The notes below the pieces were generated by a model. That model was given only the letters and a program-made list of their open reading frames with translations. It searched no databases and was not told where the DNA came from. DNA of 64,000 bases, taken from Liriodendron chinense. Its lineage: Eukaryota > Streptophyta > Magnoliopsida > Magnoliales > Magnoliaceae. This document shows positions 22,335 through 34,077 of the stretch, piece by piece (the first letter of the stretch is position 1; each line of letters begins with the position of its first letter). A program made the translations under genes and the position numbers. Where the stretch lies: positions 3,165,001-3,229,000 of the forward strand of contig PVNU02000773.1 of NCBI GenBank assembly GCA_003013855.2, given 5' to 3'.

Positions 22335-23927
22335 GGGAAGAATTTTGCTACGCCCACGGCTTGCGTACGTCCCAGCCGTGGGTGGGATCCGAATCTCTAA
22401 GGGCTTTGAAGGCGAAGAGGGCGAGTCTCTCTCCTCTCTCCTTTGGCTCCTCCGAGAATCTATCCAGCCTTGCAAGAATAGGAAGTCGGTTTCGTGTGGA
22501 CGATGGTACCCAAGTAAGTTCCACATCTGATGTTTGTGAGAAATCCACCCCGTCCATCCATTTGTGGGCTCATTTTAGGACATGAGACAAAAAAAGGGCT
22601 GCATCCTTGAGCCAAGTAGGCTGCACTGAAGGCAAAGGTGGATAGGGAAGTCAGACTCTGAGGGGCCCACTATGATTTGTATATTTTATCCACTCCTTCC
22701 ATTCATTTTACCAGATAATTTTAGGGCTTGATACAAAAAATGAAGTATATCAAAAGTTCATCTGGATTACACCACAGGAAACAGTGTGAATTGAACATTT
22801 ACCATTGAAAAATTCTTAAGGGCCACAAAAGTTTTGGATCAAGCTGATATATATTTTGTTTTTTAATCTTCATCCATATCTGCGTGATATTATGAACAGG
22901 TCTAATGACAAATAAACATTGGCCTTAAGAAGGTTTTGACTATGGAAATCATTATTCCCACAATTTTCAGTGTTATAGTCCACTTGATCTTTCATGTGCT
23001 TCAATTTTTAACTCAACTGTCCATCAATTTAGGAGTACAATATTGATAGTTAAGAAAAAAAAAAAAAAAAAAAAAAAGACAACAATTCATATTCAACCTA
23101 TAAAAGTTTAAATATTATGATGTGCGGTATTCCAATTAGGATATTTTTTGCGTGGCCATCCAAGTGAGGTCCTTCTCATCGATGGTTTGGATCACTGAAC
23201 AATGGGCCCATTTTAACAAGTTGCGATGGGCTCATTTGAACAACGCTGCAGCTTACAGAGGCCTCCAAAAGCCTTTCACATTGAGTTGCGATGGAAGCTT
23301 ATGTGGGGCTCATCATGATGTTTGTGAGAGATCCATCCCATCTATCTATTTTGTGATCTCATTTTAGAACATGTGACAAAAAATGAGCATGATCGAAGAC
23401 TTGAGTGGGCCGAAAACATGAGGATTGAACGTCCACAATTGAAATATTCATGGGACCGCAGAAGTTTTGAATCATACTAATATTTGTGTTTTCAGTTGAT
23501 CCCAGTAGGAATGACATTATGAACGATATGGAAGGCATATAAACATCACTATGGACATAGGGATATTTCAACAGTAGGAATTTCCCTACCCACCTTTACC
23601 TTTAGTGCGGCCCACGAGGTTCACGGATGTAGCCCATTTTTTGTTTTGTATCCTAAAATGAGCTCACAAAATGGATAGACGGGGTGGATTTACCACAAAC
23701 ATCAGATGTGGGACCCACCTGGGTTCCGGCGTCCAAAAGCCTCCAAAGCTTTCGCACCGACTTCGATTCTAGTCAGGCTGGATAGATTCTCGAAGGAGCG
23801 AGAGGGGAGAGGAGAGAGACTCGCCCTCTCCGCCTTCTATGCCCCAGGAGATTCGGATCCCACCCACGGCTGGGATTGCCGCGTATGTAGCGTACGCAAG
23901 CCGTGGGTGTAGCAAAATTCTTCTCCA
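22335..23927. mobile_element. 1.6-kb inverted-repeat transposon with about 250-bp arms
   Basis: The left arm begins GGGAAGAATTTTGCTACG, and the right arm, reverse-complemented, begins GGAGAAGAATTTTGCTACAC. Both continue through CCACGGCTTGCGTACG, GGGATCCGAATCTC and GAGAATCTATCCAGCC. The flanks ATAACATG (22,327-22,334) and ATAATATG (23,928-23,935) match at 7 of 8 bases, like an aged target duplication. Family MITEs (22,655-22,995 and 23,290-23,710) and an A23 run at 23,055 lie inside. No transposase is present. Long arms suggest a Mutator-like or hAT-like non-autonomous element. Confidence 0.75.
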
Positions 23928-24128
23928 TAATATGTATGAACTGGGATAGAATATGCACAATTCAAAGCTCAACAATGAATAAACAAGCTCTTCAATGCCA
24001 TGGTCTATTGATCCACCTGAGACATGGATCGTTCATCTGCTGATGGATTCGACGTCCCACATACGCAATCCACTTCCTGTTCAACCATCCAATTAATGCC
24101 TATCAAATGGTTGGTCAAACGTAAATTA

Positions 24129-24800
24129 GGGGTCGTTTGGATAGGTGGTAAATGATTTATTAGTAAATGGCCATTTTTCTGTTTGGATGCTCCCATTTGC
24201 TAGTAAATCATTTACTAGCAAAACCCCTCTCTCATTTACTACCAAATAGGTGAGATTTCATTTACTAGTAAATGGGCAAGATGGCAACAGCTCTATTTTC
24301 AAATTTCTGCTTTAAAAGCATATTTGCACCTGTTCTGAAATCACTTCCAACGGCTCTCTCTCCATCTCCGGCCCTCTCTGCAATCTCCCTCCCTCCCTGC
24401 CTCCCTTTGGTGATCTTCAAAGCTTCAAGCACCCTTCCGGCACCGGCTCTTCACCGAACCGATGATTTCGAAAACCGCCTTTGACAATAGCATTTGAATT
24501 CGTGGGCCCACTTGTATGGCTCACATACTACTCAGTTTTTTTTTAGGATTAACACAATGCTTTAGTGGCATGGGCTTGACCCAATGATCCACATGAAAGG
24601 AAATTCCAACATGTAATTTGAATGTTATAAGCTAAATGGATTTTCAAGAGTGAATATACAATTATAGGATATAACCCATTTACAGGCTATCCAAACAAGG
24701 TAAATCATTTACTACTTATATCTAAATAGAAGGTAGTAAATCATTTACCAGCACTTAAGTCATTTACTAGTAAATCATTTACAACCTATCCAAACGATCC
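24129..24800. mobile_element. Harbinger/Tourist-like MITE in a P450 promoter
   Basis: The ends are GGGGTCGTTTGGATAGGT and, reverse-complemented, GGATCGTTTGGATAGGT, each flanked by TTA (24,126-24,128 and 24,801-24,803). AAATCATTTACTAGTAAAT motifs are repeated inside. At the other P450 gene the surrounding promoter is uninterrupted (CAAAATAGTGAGGGG at 8,781 and in copy B), which gives an empty site. The right end is about 220 bp before the ATG of the downstream gene. Confidence 0.85.
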
Positions 24801-24926
24801 TTAGTGAGGGTGGATTCGAAGGGAAAAGTCAGGTCTTCTGGTTGGGGATGCAAGTGCATTGTCGTTTTTTCTCTGTCAAACAACGGCAATTTGGTCCGCA
24901 GTCAATTTCACATTCTCATTTCAGTC

Positions 24927-24935
24927 TTTAAATAG
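24927..24935 (+). promoter_or_regulatory. TATA-like box of P450 gene 2
   Basis: TTTAAATAG lies about 90 bp before the ATG and directly follows CTCATTTCAGTC, the block conserved in all three P450 leaders. Confidence 0.65.
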
Positions 24936-25021
24936 TCCAGACACCATTGCACCATTGCATCTGATCAGCTCTTCGTTCCCACTCCTCTGCACTCTCCACC
25001 AATCCGTCCATCACACAAACC

Positions 25022-28000
25022 ATGGCCGACGACCTTCAATCCTACGCCATCCTGTTCCTCATCTGGCTCATTTCCACTGTCCTTATCCGGACCATCTTCT
25101 CCAATTCCCGAACCACGGCCCGCTGCCTACCGCCAGGCCCAATACCACTCCCGATCATTGGACACCTCCACCTCCTTGGTGCCATCCCTCACCAAGCTTT
25201 TCACAAGCTCTCCAAGCGCTACGGTCCATTGATCCACCTCCGCCTTGGGTCTGTCCCCGTTATTGTTGCCTCCAACGCCGATATCGCAAGAGAAATATTC
25301 AAGACCAACGAGACAACCTTTGCATCCCGACCTCAATCCTCAGCCGTCCATTACCTCGAATATGGCTCCTCTGGTTTCGTCACCGCCCCCTACGGCACCT
25401 ATTGGAAGTTCATGAAGAAGCTCTGCATCTCCAAGCTCTTATGCGGGCGCATGCTCGATCAGCTCCAGCCCATCCGCAGTGAAGAGATCCAGCGATTCTT
25501 GCGACTGCTACATAAGAAATCCAACGACGGAGAAACAGTCAACGTTGGCCTGGAGCTTATAACACTGGTGAACAACACAGTATCGAGGATGGCGATGAAC
25601 CGGATATGTTCGGACACAGAAGGGGAAGCAGATGAAGTGAGGAAGATGGTGCATGAGATGGAGGTGCTGGCCGGCACGTTCAACATATCAGATTATATCG
25701 AGTTATGTCGGAATTTGGATTTGCAGAGGCTGAAGAAGAGGTTGGAGGATGTGCACCGGAGATTTGATACGATGATGGAGAGGATCATAAACGAGCGTGA
25801 AGAAGAGAGGAAGATGAAGATGGAGAGAGGCAATGGTGTGAAGGATATTCTCGATATTTTGCTCGATATATCGGAAGATGAGAGCGCCGAGATGAAACTG
25901 ACGAGGGAGAACATTAAAGCCTTCATCCTGGTAAGCCCATTCACCTTGTCTTTTTCGTACGTCCTGTGATCGTAAGCTTCTGGTGGGACCGGGAAGATGT
26001 GGAGCCCACGTGATGTATTTAGCACATCCAACCCGTTCATCAGATTTGTGGCCACATATTACCGTAGTCTTCTGAAAATCAGATCGATACAAAACTCAGG
26101 ACGGCCACAGCACGAGAACAACTTGGGAACCTGAGTTGCTATCAATTCTAAGTTTTGGTCTGACCCTTCATCCATGGCAGAAGAAGTGTCTGACTTGCCC
26201 GGATTCTACATAAACGACGGCAGTGGATTGCTTAGTGAGGAACTCAGTACGCACCCTGTGGGGCCCAATGTCATTTATATAGTTTATCCATTCCGTCCAT
26301 CCATTTTATCGGATAATTTTAGGGCTTCATGCGAAAAATGAAGCATATCTAAAGTTCAATTAGACCACACCACAGGAAACAGTGCGAATTACACATTTAC
26401 TCTTGAAAATTCTTGGGGGCCACAGAAGCTTTGGATCAAGCTGATATTTGTTTTTAATCTTCATCCACATCTTTGTGATCTTATGAACAGGTTGGATGAC
26501 AAATAAACGTCACTGTGGGCCCTAGAAATGTTTCAACAGTGGAAATCATTATTCCCACTGTTTCCTGTGTTAGGGTCCACTTGAGCTTTGGCTATGATTC
26601 AATTTTTGGATCAACCCCTAAAATGACTTGGAAAAATGGATAGCCGGCGTGGATAAACCACATACATTCAAGGTGGGCCCAAAATAATTTACTCAGTATG
26701 ATAAAAGCTTACCGAGAAACTCAGTACGTAATCCGATTTCAGCTTACGATGGTACCGGTACCAATGGAACGGACCCCTTTCCGTCTATACTTGAAAAGGA
26801 CATGACTTAAATGATGGAGGCCTTAAAATTTTCCAATACGAGGGTTTTATCATTTGGGTACGCAATAACGGCGAGGTCACTATCAAACGTTTTGGATCAT
26901 CCAACATGTACATTGGGATTGCAGCTGTTGTGAGGAAGGTTCGCTAGCATGGCTCCCGTTTTTGTAAGGGGAGTCCCGCCCACTTAGAAATAGCATTGCG
27001 TACTGAGTTTGTACGCTTTTATATATCCTACTGAATAAACTCTATTAGCCCACCGTGAATGTTTGTGCTTCATCCACGCCCTCCATCTGTTTTTCTAGCT
27101 CATTTTATAAGCTGAGCCTAAAATTGAATCATATCCAAAACTCAAGTGGGTCATACCACATGAAATAGTGGGAATAATGATTTCATCGGTTGAAACCTTT
27201 CCCGGGCTCATAGTCATGTTTATTTGTCATCCAACCTGTTCATAGGATCACACAGGCATGGATGAAGGGAAAACACAAATATCAGCTTGATCCAAAAGTT
27301 TTTTACCTGTTTGGTAAACTTTATTTTTACCACTTATCATTGAAATATGTTATTTTCAGTGATTTTTTTTAATTAAGTCCGTTGGGTCAATATAAAAATT
27401 TAAGTACTTAATTTAGATTTTCACTAAAAAATGAAGTGTTTTTTTAAGTTTTATTTTCTTGACTTAAAACTTAACACTGAATGCGGTAAATCCTTTTGGG
27501 TTAAACTTTTTTAGAAATGACAACTTTATCCTTTATTAAACTTCCGTGCAAGAGCTAACACAGTAGTTTACGTGGCAAAGTTTTTTGGCCCTATCATTAA
27601 ATATGTGTTATATCCATGCCGTCCATCCATTTTACTGTATCATTTTAGGCCATGATCCAAACAATGAGGAAGATCTCATGCTCAAGTGGACTGCACCATA
27701 GAAACATGTGGGATAAGGATGCTCACCATTGAAATCTTTCCAAGGCCCACCATGATGTTTATTAGCTATCAAATATGTTCATAAGGTCAAACAGATCGGG
27801 ATGAAGGGAAAACACAAATATCAGCTTGATCCAAAAGTTTTCAATGGTAGGTGTTTAATCCCCACTGTTTTCTGTTGTGTGGTCTACTTCAGCTTTGGAT
27901 CTACCTCATTTTTTGATGCATGCCCTAAAATGACCTAAAAAATGGATGGACGGTGTGGATATAACAAATACACATGATGGGGCCTAAAACTTGGCCATGT

Positions 28001-31000
28001 CAATATGATATGTTACTACAAAGGCGCCAACGGCATGTGGTTCGAGTAACATGCAAAGATGAGGTGAGCTTGTAGCACCTTATTGAGTTTTTCCTAACCA
28101 TGGGGCCACCTTGATGTTTGTGTTGTATATCCAAGCCGTCCATCAGTTTTTCTATATCATTCTAGGACATGCTAAAAAAAATGAAGTAGATCGAAATTTC
28201 AAGTGGACCATACCATAGGAAACAGTGGTGATTAAACACCTACCATTAAAAACTTCTTGGTGGTTTTTTTGGTGGTGTGGTCGACTAGAACCTTATATTT
28301 TTCTAATTTTTGGGCTTATACCCTAAAATGATTTGAAAAATATGAATGGATAGTGTGGATATGGCACATACATCATGGTGGGTCCTATATAACTTTTCCA
28401 TGTCTAGCACACTGACCTAGGTGTTGGTTCTACGCTAGGCATTTATGTGTCATTGGTGGATTTTGCCCTGACAATGGGCCCACCTCTATGTATGTGCTAT
28501 ATATCCAAGCCGTTCATTAGTTTTGATCCAACTCTAGGCCATGGTCCCAAAAATTATGTAAATCCAACTCTCGAGTGGACCACACCATAGGAAAACAATA
28601 GTGATTGAATGCCTACCATTAGAAACTTCTTAAGGCCCACTGTAATGTTTATTTTCCATCCAACTTGTTGATTAGGTCACAGAAATCTGAACGAAGGGAA
28701 AACACAAATGTCAGCTTCATCCAAAACTTTTATGACCCCAAGAAGATTTTAATGGTGGACGTTCAGTTACCACATTTCCCTGTGATGTCCTGTGGTGTGG
28801 TCCACTTGACATGTAGATCTACTTCATTTTTGGGCTCATATGACTTAAAATAAGCTGGAAAGATGGTGGGACAACTTAGATTTAATATAGACGTCAAGGA
28901 GGGCCATCACTCTCATCTTCTTTTTTTCATACCAAGAAGGACTCATATGCAGTCTGCAATAATGTATTCCTTGGATGGCACACACATGTAGGTTATATAT
29001 ATGATGGTATTCCATAGGTCCTAACTATTATGTATGCATTTTATCCATGCGGTCCATCCATTTTGCCGACTTATATTTATGATATGACAGTAAAAAAGAG
29101 GCCTATCAAAATCTCAGGTGGACCATAACACTGGGAAAAGTGGTGATTGAATGCCCACCATTAAAAACTTCCTGAGCCTATTGTAATGATTACTTTCCAT
29201 CCAACCTGCTGAGTAGGTTAGAAGGACACCTATGAAGGGAAAACACAAATATCTGCTTGATTCAAAAACTTTAGTGGCTTCTAAAAGATTTTAATGGTGG
29301 GCGTTCAATTACCAGGTTTCCTTGTGGTGTGGCCCACATGAGATTTGGATCAACCTCATTTTTGAGCTCATGCCCAACATTAACCTAGCAAGATGGTGGG
29401 ATGGGGTGGATTTCATACATAATGCAAGGTAGGCCACTTCATTTTTAAACATTTTTCCTCGGTGATTTGGTTTGGACCCATTTACCAATACCAGCATAAT
29501 TATTTGTCAACAAATACAATGCTCTACTTAAGTATGGGTCATATCTTAATGAGGGGAGTGATCGAAAGCTTCATTTGAGTCATATCTCGGATTGTGTTTC
29601 TACAAGTGGGCCAAGTAGCCTCATGATCAATGATACTATCAACATGGGCCCACTGTGGATGGACCATGAAATAATAAATAAATATTACATCTTAACCTTC
29701 GTTTTATCTCATACTCTACGAAAGATAGAAATTGAAATAATAGGGGTAAATATGACAAATTGTCAATTTTAAGACATTTGTAGTATTTGCTTACCAAACA
29801 AGTTCTTATGAAAAAGTACTTATTTTCAGTTATCAAGACTTTTTTCAGATAAATTACCAAACAAATTTTTCAATACTTATAAATACTAAAATTCAATTCT
29901 TTTAGTTTTCAGTACTTAAATTAACTTTCAGACTTTATTTTTCAGTTTACCAAACGGCACCTAAGTGAAGGTATAACCTCATGTCAACAAACGTCTTGGC
30001 ATCAATTACCAAGTGGGGTGTGCATACTAACATTTTAATAAAAAAACAAAGTAACCAGTAGGATGCAAATGGGGTACCACACCATAGAAAGCAGTAGTGA
30101 TAATGATGACCACCATTGAAACCTTCCCAGGTCCCACCATGATGTTTAATTGCCATCCAACCTGTCCATAAGGCCACATAAACCTGAATGAAAGCAAAAC
30201 ACAAATATCATATTGATCCAAAACTTTTGTGGATCCCAGGAAGTTTTTAATGGTGAACATTTAATCTCCATAGTGTGGTCCACTTGAGCCTTAGATCTAC
30301 CTCATTGTTGAGCTAATAGCCTAACCACACTATGAGCATTGGATATGCCTCATTTTTTAGGTCATAGCCTAAAATGATATGGAAAAATGGATGGACAGTG
30401 GATAAACCCATACATAATGGTGGGCCCCTTTAGAGCCCGGCCTTTTCCGTGCTTGGTACAGGCGGGGGCAGTACTCATTCCACGTCCGTTCATGCCAATG
30501 TAGCCCACTGTGCAAGCATCAAGCTGTTCCAACCACCGTCTGCAAATCTTGGCCCAAATTGTACACTAGCCGAGGGCCCGGGTCAATGGATCAGTTCCAG
30601 ATACTCGTCGGATATCCATTGAGTACCCCTTGACAACCCATGCTAGCCACCTAAAGAGTGATGTAGCCAGCCTGTTGTTAGGCATTAAGATCTAAACAGT
30701 GGCCGACCTGGTGGAGATCTCGGATCTAAGATGGATGTACATATTGGCATGTGTGAACACAGTGGATGTGCATGGTGTTGAGACTCGCAGAAACACAAAG
30801 AAGAATGAAGAAAAGCACTCACAACCACACAAGTCAATTAACACAAGAGAACACTCCTAATTTATAATGTGAAAAAACCCTTACGAGTAAAAATCATGGC
30901 ACAAAATGATCAATACACTATAAAAACAAAGTTACAAGAGATAAATTTACCCGGATCAAAACTTCCAATAAAAAAATCCTAGTTTTTCTCTCCAAACCAC

Positions 31001-32544
31001 TTTCAAACCCTTAAGTGTGTCTTACTCCTACTCTAATCCCAATTACACCCACTTATATAGCATATAACCAAAATTAGAAACAACCTACGCAAAATCGCTC
31101 AAAACTACGGAAATTAATGGTCTATAGGTCGGTTGATCGACATCACCCGACCATCCGTCAGTCGCCCGACAACCACATGTTCGGTCACCCAAACATACCA
31201 AAAAATGTCCAAAGAATTTTACACAGAGTTTTACACATATTTCTAAATATTCGATACTCCAAATTTGGTAACCTAAACCGATCAGTTGTCTAGAGACTAA
31301 TCTACAATATCCAATGTATTTTCTATCGCCCGACCGATGACGTCCTGATTTTTCTAGAGTGAAGGCTCCATTCAACACACGACTCTACACGTGTGGATTC
31401 AACAAACCTCTTAAATGCTTCTTTCATAATTTGATTAACAAGTGGTTATTCTTCAACCCATACGAAATTTTATATATATATATATATATATATTGACGGT
31501 GGGTCCACTAATAGAAGGCTCCCATGCTTACCCAAGTGCCACTTGGGCACGTGTGGCTGCCTTAGAGGCTCGAGTAGAGTGTAAGTGTGAGCCTAGCTAA
31601 CCTCCTCCAAAGTGACTCCATCAAGCATTAAGAAATGGAGAGACTGGGGATGTAAATAGTCAAGACCTTGAGCTGGGTTGGGCCTCCGTGCGATTGTACT
31701 CATGCAGTCTTGAGTCAAGTTGTGGAGCGAGTCGGATGGACTTGCCTGAATCTTAAAAACCATTGCCGCAAAGATAAAATGGGTTGAACTGAACTGGGCA
31801 TATAAGTACCCAATGGATAAACAAATCGAGCAAGTCCATCCCAGCCTACTTAATATTTTATCAGATGAGTGTTTATGCTATCTTTTGAATCTTTTACAGG
31901 ATATCTTTGTGGCGGGAACTGATTCGACTGCAATCACAACGGAATGGGCCATGGCAGAGCTCATAAACCATCCTGACATGTTCAAGAAAGCAAGGGTAGA
32001 GATCGATTCAGTCGTTGGAAATAATAGATTGGTTGAAGAATCCGACATCCCAAATCTTCCTTACCTCCAGTCAATTGTCAAAGAAACACTCCGACTGCAC
32101 CCGCCAGGCCCAATCATTTATAGAAAATCCACCCAAGATTGCAAGATCGGAGGCTACGATGTACCAGCTAACACCCAAGTGTTCATCAATGTCTGGGCCA
32201 TCGGAAGGGACCCTGAGCATTGGGTCGACCCACTTGAATTCCGTCCCAATAGATTCATGCCGTCCAATGATAGCGACCGGAGTCACCACGTGGACGTTAG
32301 GGGGCAGCATTTTCACTTCTTGCCGTTCGGGAGTGGACAGAGAGGCTGCCCGGGCATTTCTCTAGCATTTCATATTTTACAAACTACGCTTGCTTCCATG
32401 ATCCAATGCTTCGATTGGACGGTTGGGATCGGTGGAGAGAGTGCAACTGTTGATATGAGGGAGGGCCCAGGATTGACAGTGCCTATGGCACATCCCTTGG
32501 TGTGTGCCCCCATTGCCCGGGCAAATCCCATACCTTTCAACTGA
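25022..32544 (+). CDS. Cytochrome P450, CYP93-type (gene 2), intact, two exons
   Basis: Exon 1 is 25,022-25,930 (303 codons, donor CTG|GTAAGC). Exon 2 is 31,900-32,544 (214 codons plus stop, acceptor TTTTACAG|GATATC). The 517-residue product has an N-terminal membrane anchor (residues about 8-25), PPGP hinge (37-40), YWKFMKK C-helix, I-helix AGTDST (308-313), ExxR as KETLR (E365, R368), PNRF in place of PERF (419-422) and the haem loop FGSGQRGCPG with Cys453. The WAMAELINHP, SDIPNLPYLQ and DVRGQHFHFLPFGSG blocks point to CYP93, closest in my memory to CYP93A. These are ER-bound NADPH-dependent monooxygenases, often of flavonoid-type substrates, though the substrate here is unknown. The intron is 5,969 bp, filled with transposons. 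A MITE sits in the promoter. Confidence 0.88.
26240..30445. mobile_element. Run of MITEs inside the intron of P450 gene 2
   Basis: Successive family copies lie at about 26,250-26,690, 27,035-27,300, 27,590-27,990, 28,080-28,400, 28,460-28,900, 29,010-29,440 and 30,060-30,440. Each shows parts of CCGTCCATCCATTTT, CACCATAGGAAACAGTGG and AATATCAGCTTGATCCAAAA. The first is flanked by ACTCAGTACG-type inverted repeats. CTGTTTGGTAAACTTTATTT at 27,308 and its inverted relative ending AAACGGCACCTAA at 29,963 may be the ends of one outer element into which several of these inserted. No coding sequence was found. Confidence 0.6.
30776..31404 (-). repeat. Solo or truncated copia LTR in the intron
   Basis: The 629-bp segment begins TGTTGAGACTCGCAG and ends GGATTCAACA. 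It shares GTGAAAAAACCCTTACGAGT, TTACAAGAGAT and ACCCGGATC blocks with the LTR at 4,376. No matching flanking duplication is visible and no internal region is attached. Confidence 0.65.
31470..31494. repeat. (TA)n microsatellite
   Basis: About 12 TA units near the 3' end of the large intron, followed by GACGGTGGGTCCAC. Confidence 0.9.
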
Positions 32545-32897
32545 CTTGTGAAACACAAAGTTTGTGAAGCCCACGTGTGTGGAACCACCACACATGCCAG
32601 CGTGGGACACGTGTTTGAGATCGACGCTTTCGATTTAGGTGGGCCACATTGTCTAAGATCCTCCGGCCTGAAAATCCGAAGATGTACTACACATCATGCC
32701 CCACCTGATGGAGAAGGTCGAATGTTGCGAGCGTGCCACTTTGGCATGTGGTTGTGCGCTTAGCAATTAGTAGCCTTGTACGTAATGGCTGTGTGTGCGT
32801 GTTGGACGTGTCTTCCATCCACATCATGCTTTTAATCATCTTTTTAAATATTATTAGTATAATTGGCGTTTGTGATGGGATGGATTATTTCGAGTGA

Positions 32898-32903
32898 AAT
32901 AAA
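32898..32903 (+). terminator. Poly(A) signal of P450 gene 2
   Basis: AATAAA lies about 355 bp after the stop codon in the same GTGAAATAAATG context found after the other P450 copies. Confidence 0.5.
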
Positions 32904-32942
32904 TGTATTAAGCCTGATCCTAATTTTCACAGGACCCACGCC

Positions 32943-34069
32943 TAGAGCTAGATGTTGAACTGAACCGTGTCGAACATAGATTAGCTCAGTTTGGTTCGGT
33001 TACTGATTGGGTTGAGTTCGAACAAACATTCGAACAATTGGGTCGTGTTCGAACTTGGTTTGGTCGGGTCTAACCCATGTTCGAACATGTTTTAGTTCAG
33101 ACAATCTTTTTTAGTTCAAACGATTTTGAACAATTTTATTTTTTTTATCGTGTTAGAAGATTTTTGTTTTAGTATGTGTTCACAAATCATAAGATTTTTA
33201 ACCAACCAAATCATAAATCATACTTACATAATACAAATACTTAATATTCATAAATCACAATGTTCGAACATGTCAAAACCCTAACCGATTGAAATGGATT
33301 AAAGCACAACAAAGAAGAAGAGAGAGAGGATATGAAGATGGCATACCGTATTTGACAACTTTGTTAGAAAACAGTTGGAAATTGGTCGGACAACTCGTTG
33401 GCAGACGGACAACCGGACAGGACACGACTCACTGATGGACAAACAGCTTAATAGGACTCTAATTGGCTGAAGATTGATGGACAAACCGCCACACTTAGCC
33501 AGATAGTGGTTAGTGGTGACTTTTTAAGAGGCGAAGAGGAAATGGGAAACTCGAGCACTTGACTCGGGTTAGGGTTTTGAGAGGGGAAGGAAAAAGGGGA
33601 AACTCTGCTCAGCTAATGTAAAGGCCAAAGGAGAAACTCTACTCAGTTAACAGGTCAAGGAAAATGGAAGCTTTGCTCGGCGGGAGAAGGAAAAGCTCTG
33701 CTCAGATGGGTTAGGGTAAAAGTAAAAAATGAGCAAGTGGTCGGCTATGATTAAGGTAAAAGTAAAAAATGAGTAAGTTTTTAACTTTTTATCTTATATA
33801 TTTATATATTTACAATATTATAAATAATATATTATATTTATAATCAATTCGAATCGAACCAAACACGAATTGAACGGAACCGTAAACAAACCGAACTTCG
33901 ATCTAAATCGAATCGAAGAAGACACCGTTCGTGTTCGGTTTGAAAAAAATTCGAACACAAAAAATTGTTCGATTCGACTCGTTATGATTTCAAACCAATT
34001 ATTTAATTTGATTTTTTCGATTCGAACTGGACGAACAGTTCAGTAATTTGTTGTTTGTGTCAAGCTCTA
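32943..34069. mobile_element. Non-autonomous hAT-type element with perfect 8-bp target duplication
   Basis: The termini are TAGAGCTAGATGTTGAAC and, reverse-complemented, TAGAGCTTGACACAAAC. They are flanked by CCCACGCC at 32,935-32,942 and again at 34,070-34,077. An 8-bp duplication with TAGAGCT-type ends is the hAT signature. Subterminal regions are crowded with TTCGAAC and CGAATCGAAC motifs in inverted orientation. The 1,127-bp body carries no transposase. The insertion is just downstream of P450 gene 2. Confidence 0.88.
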
Positions 34070-34077
34070 CCCACGCC

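Noticed and set aside
22116..22526. 136-codon minus-strand ORF with internal repeats
   Set aside because: It is produced by the 74-bp tandem repeat plus a transposon arm; the period not being a multiple of three and the lack of a domain argue against a gene.
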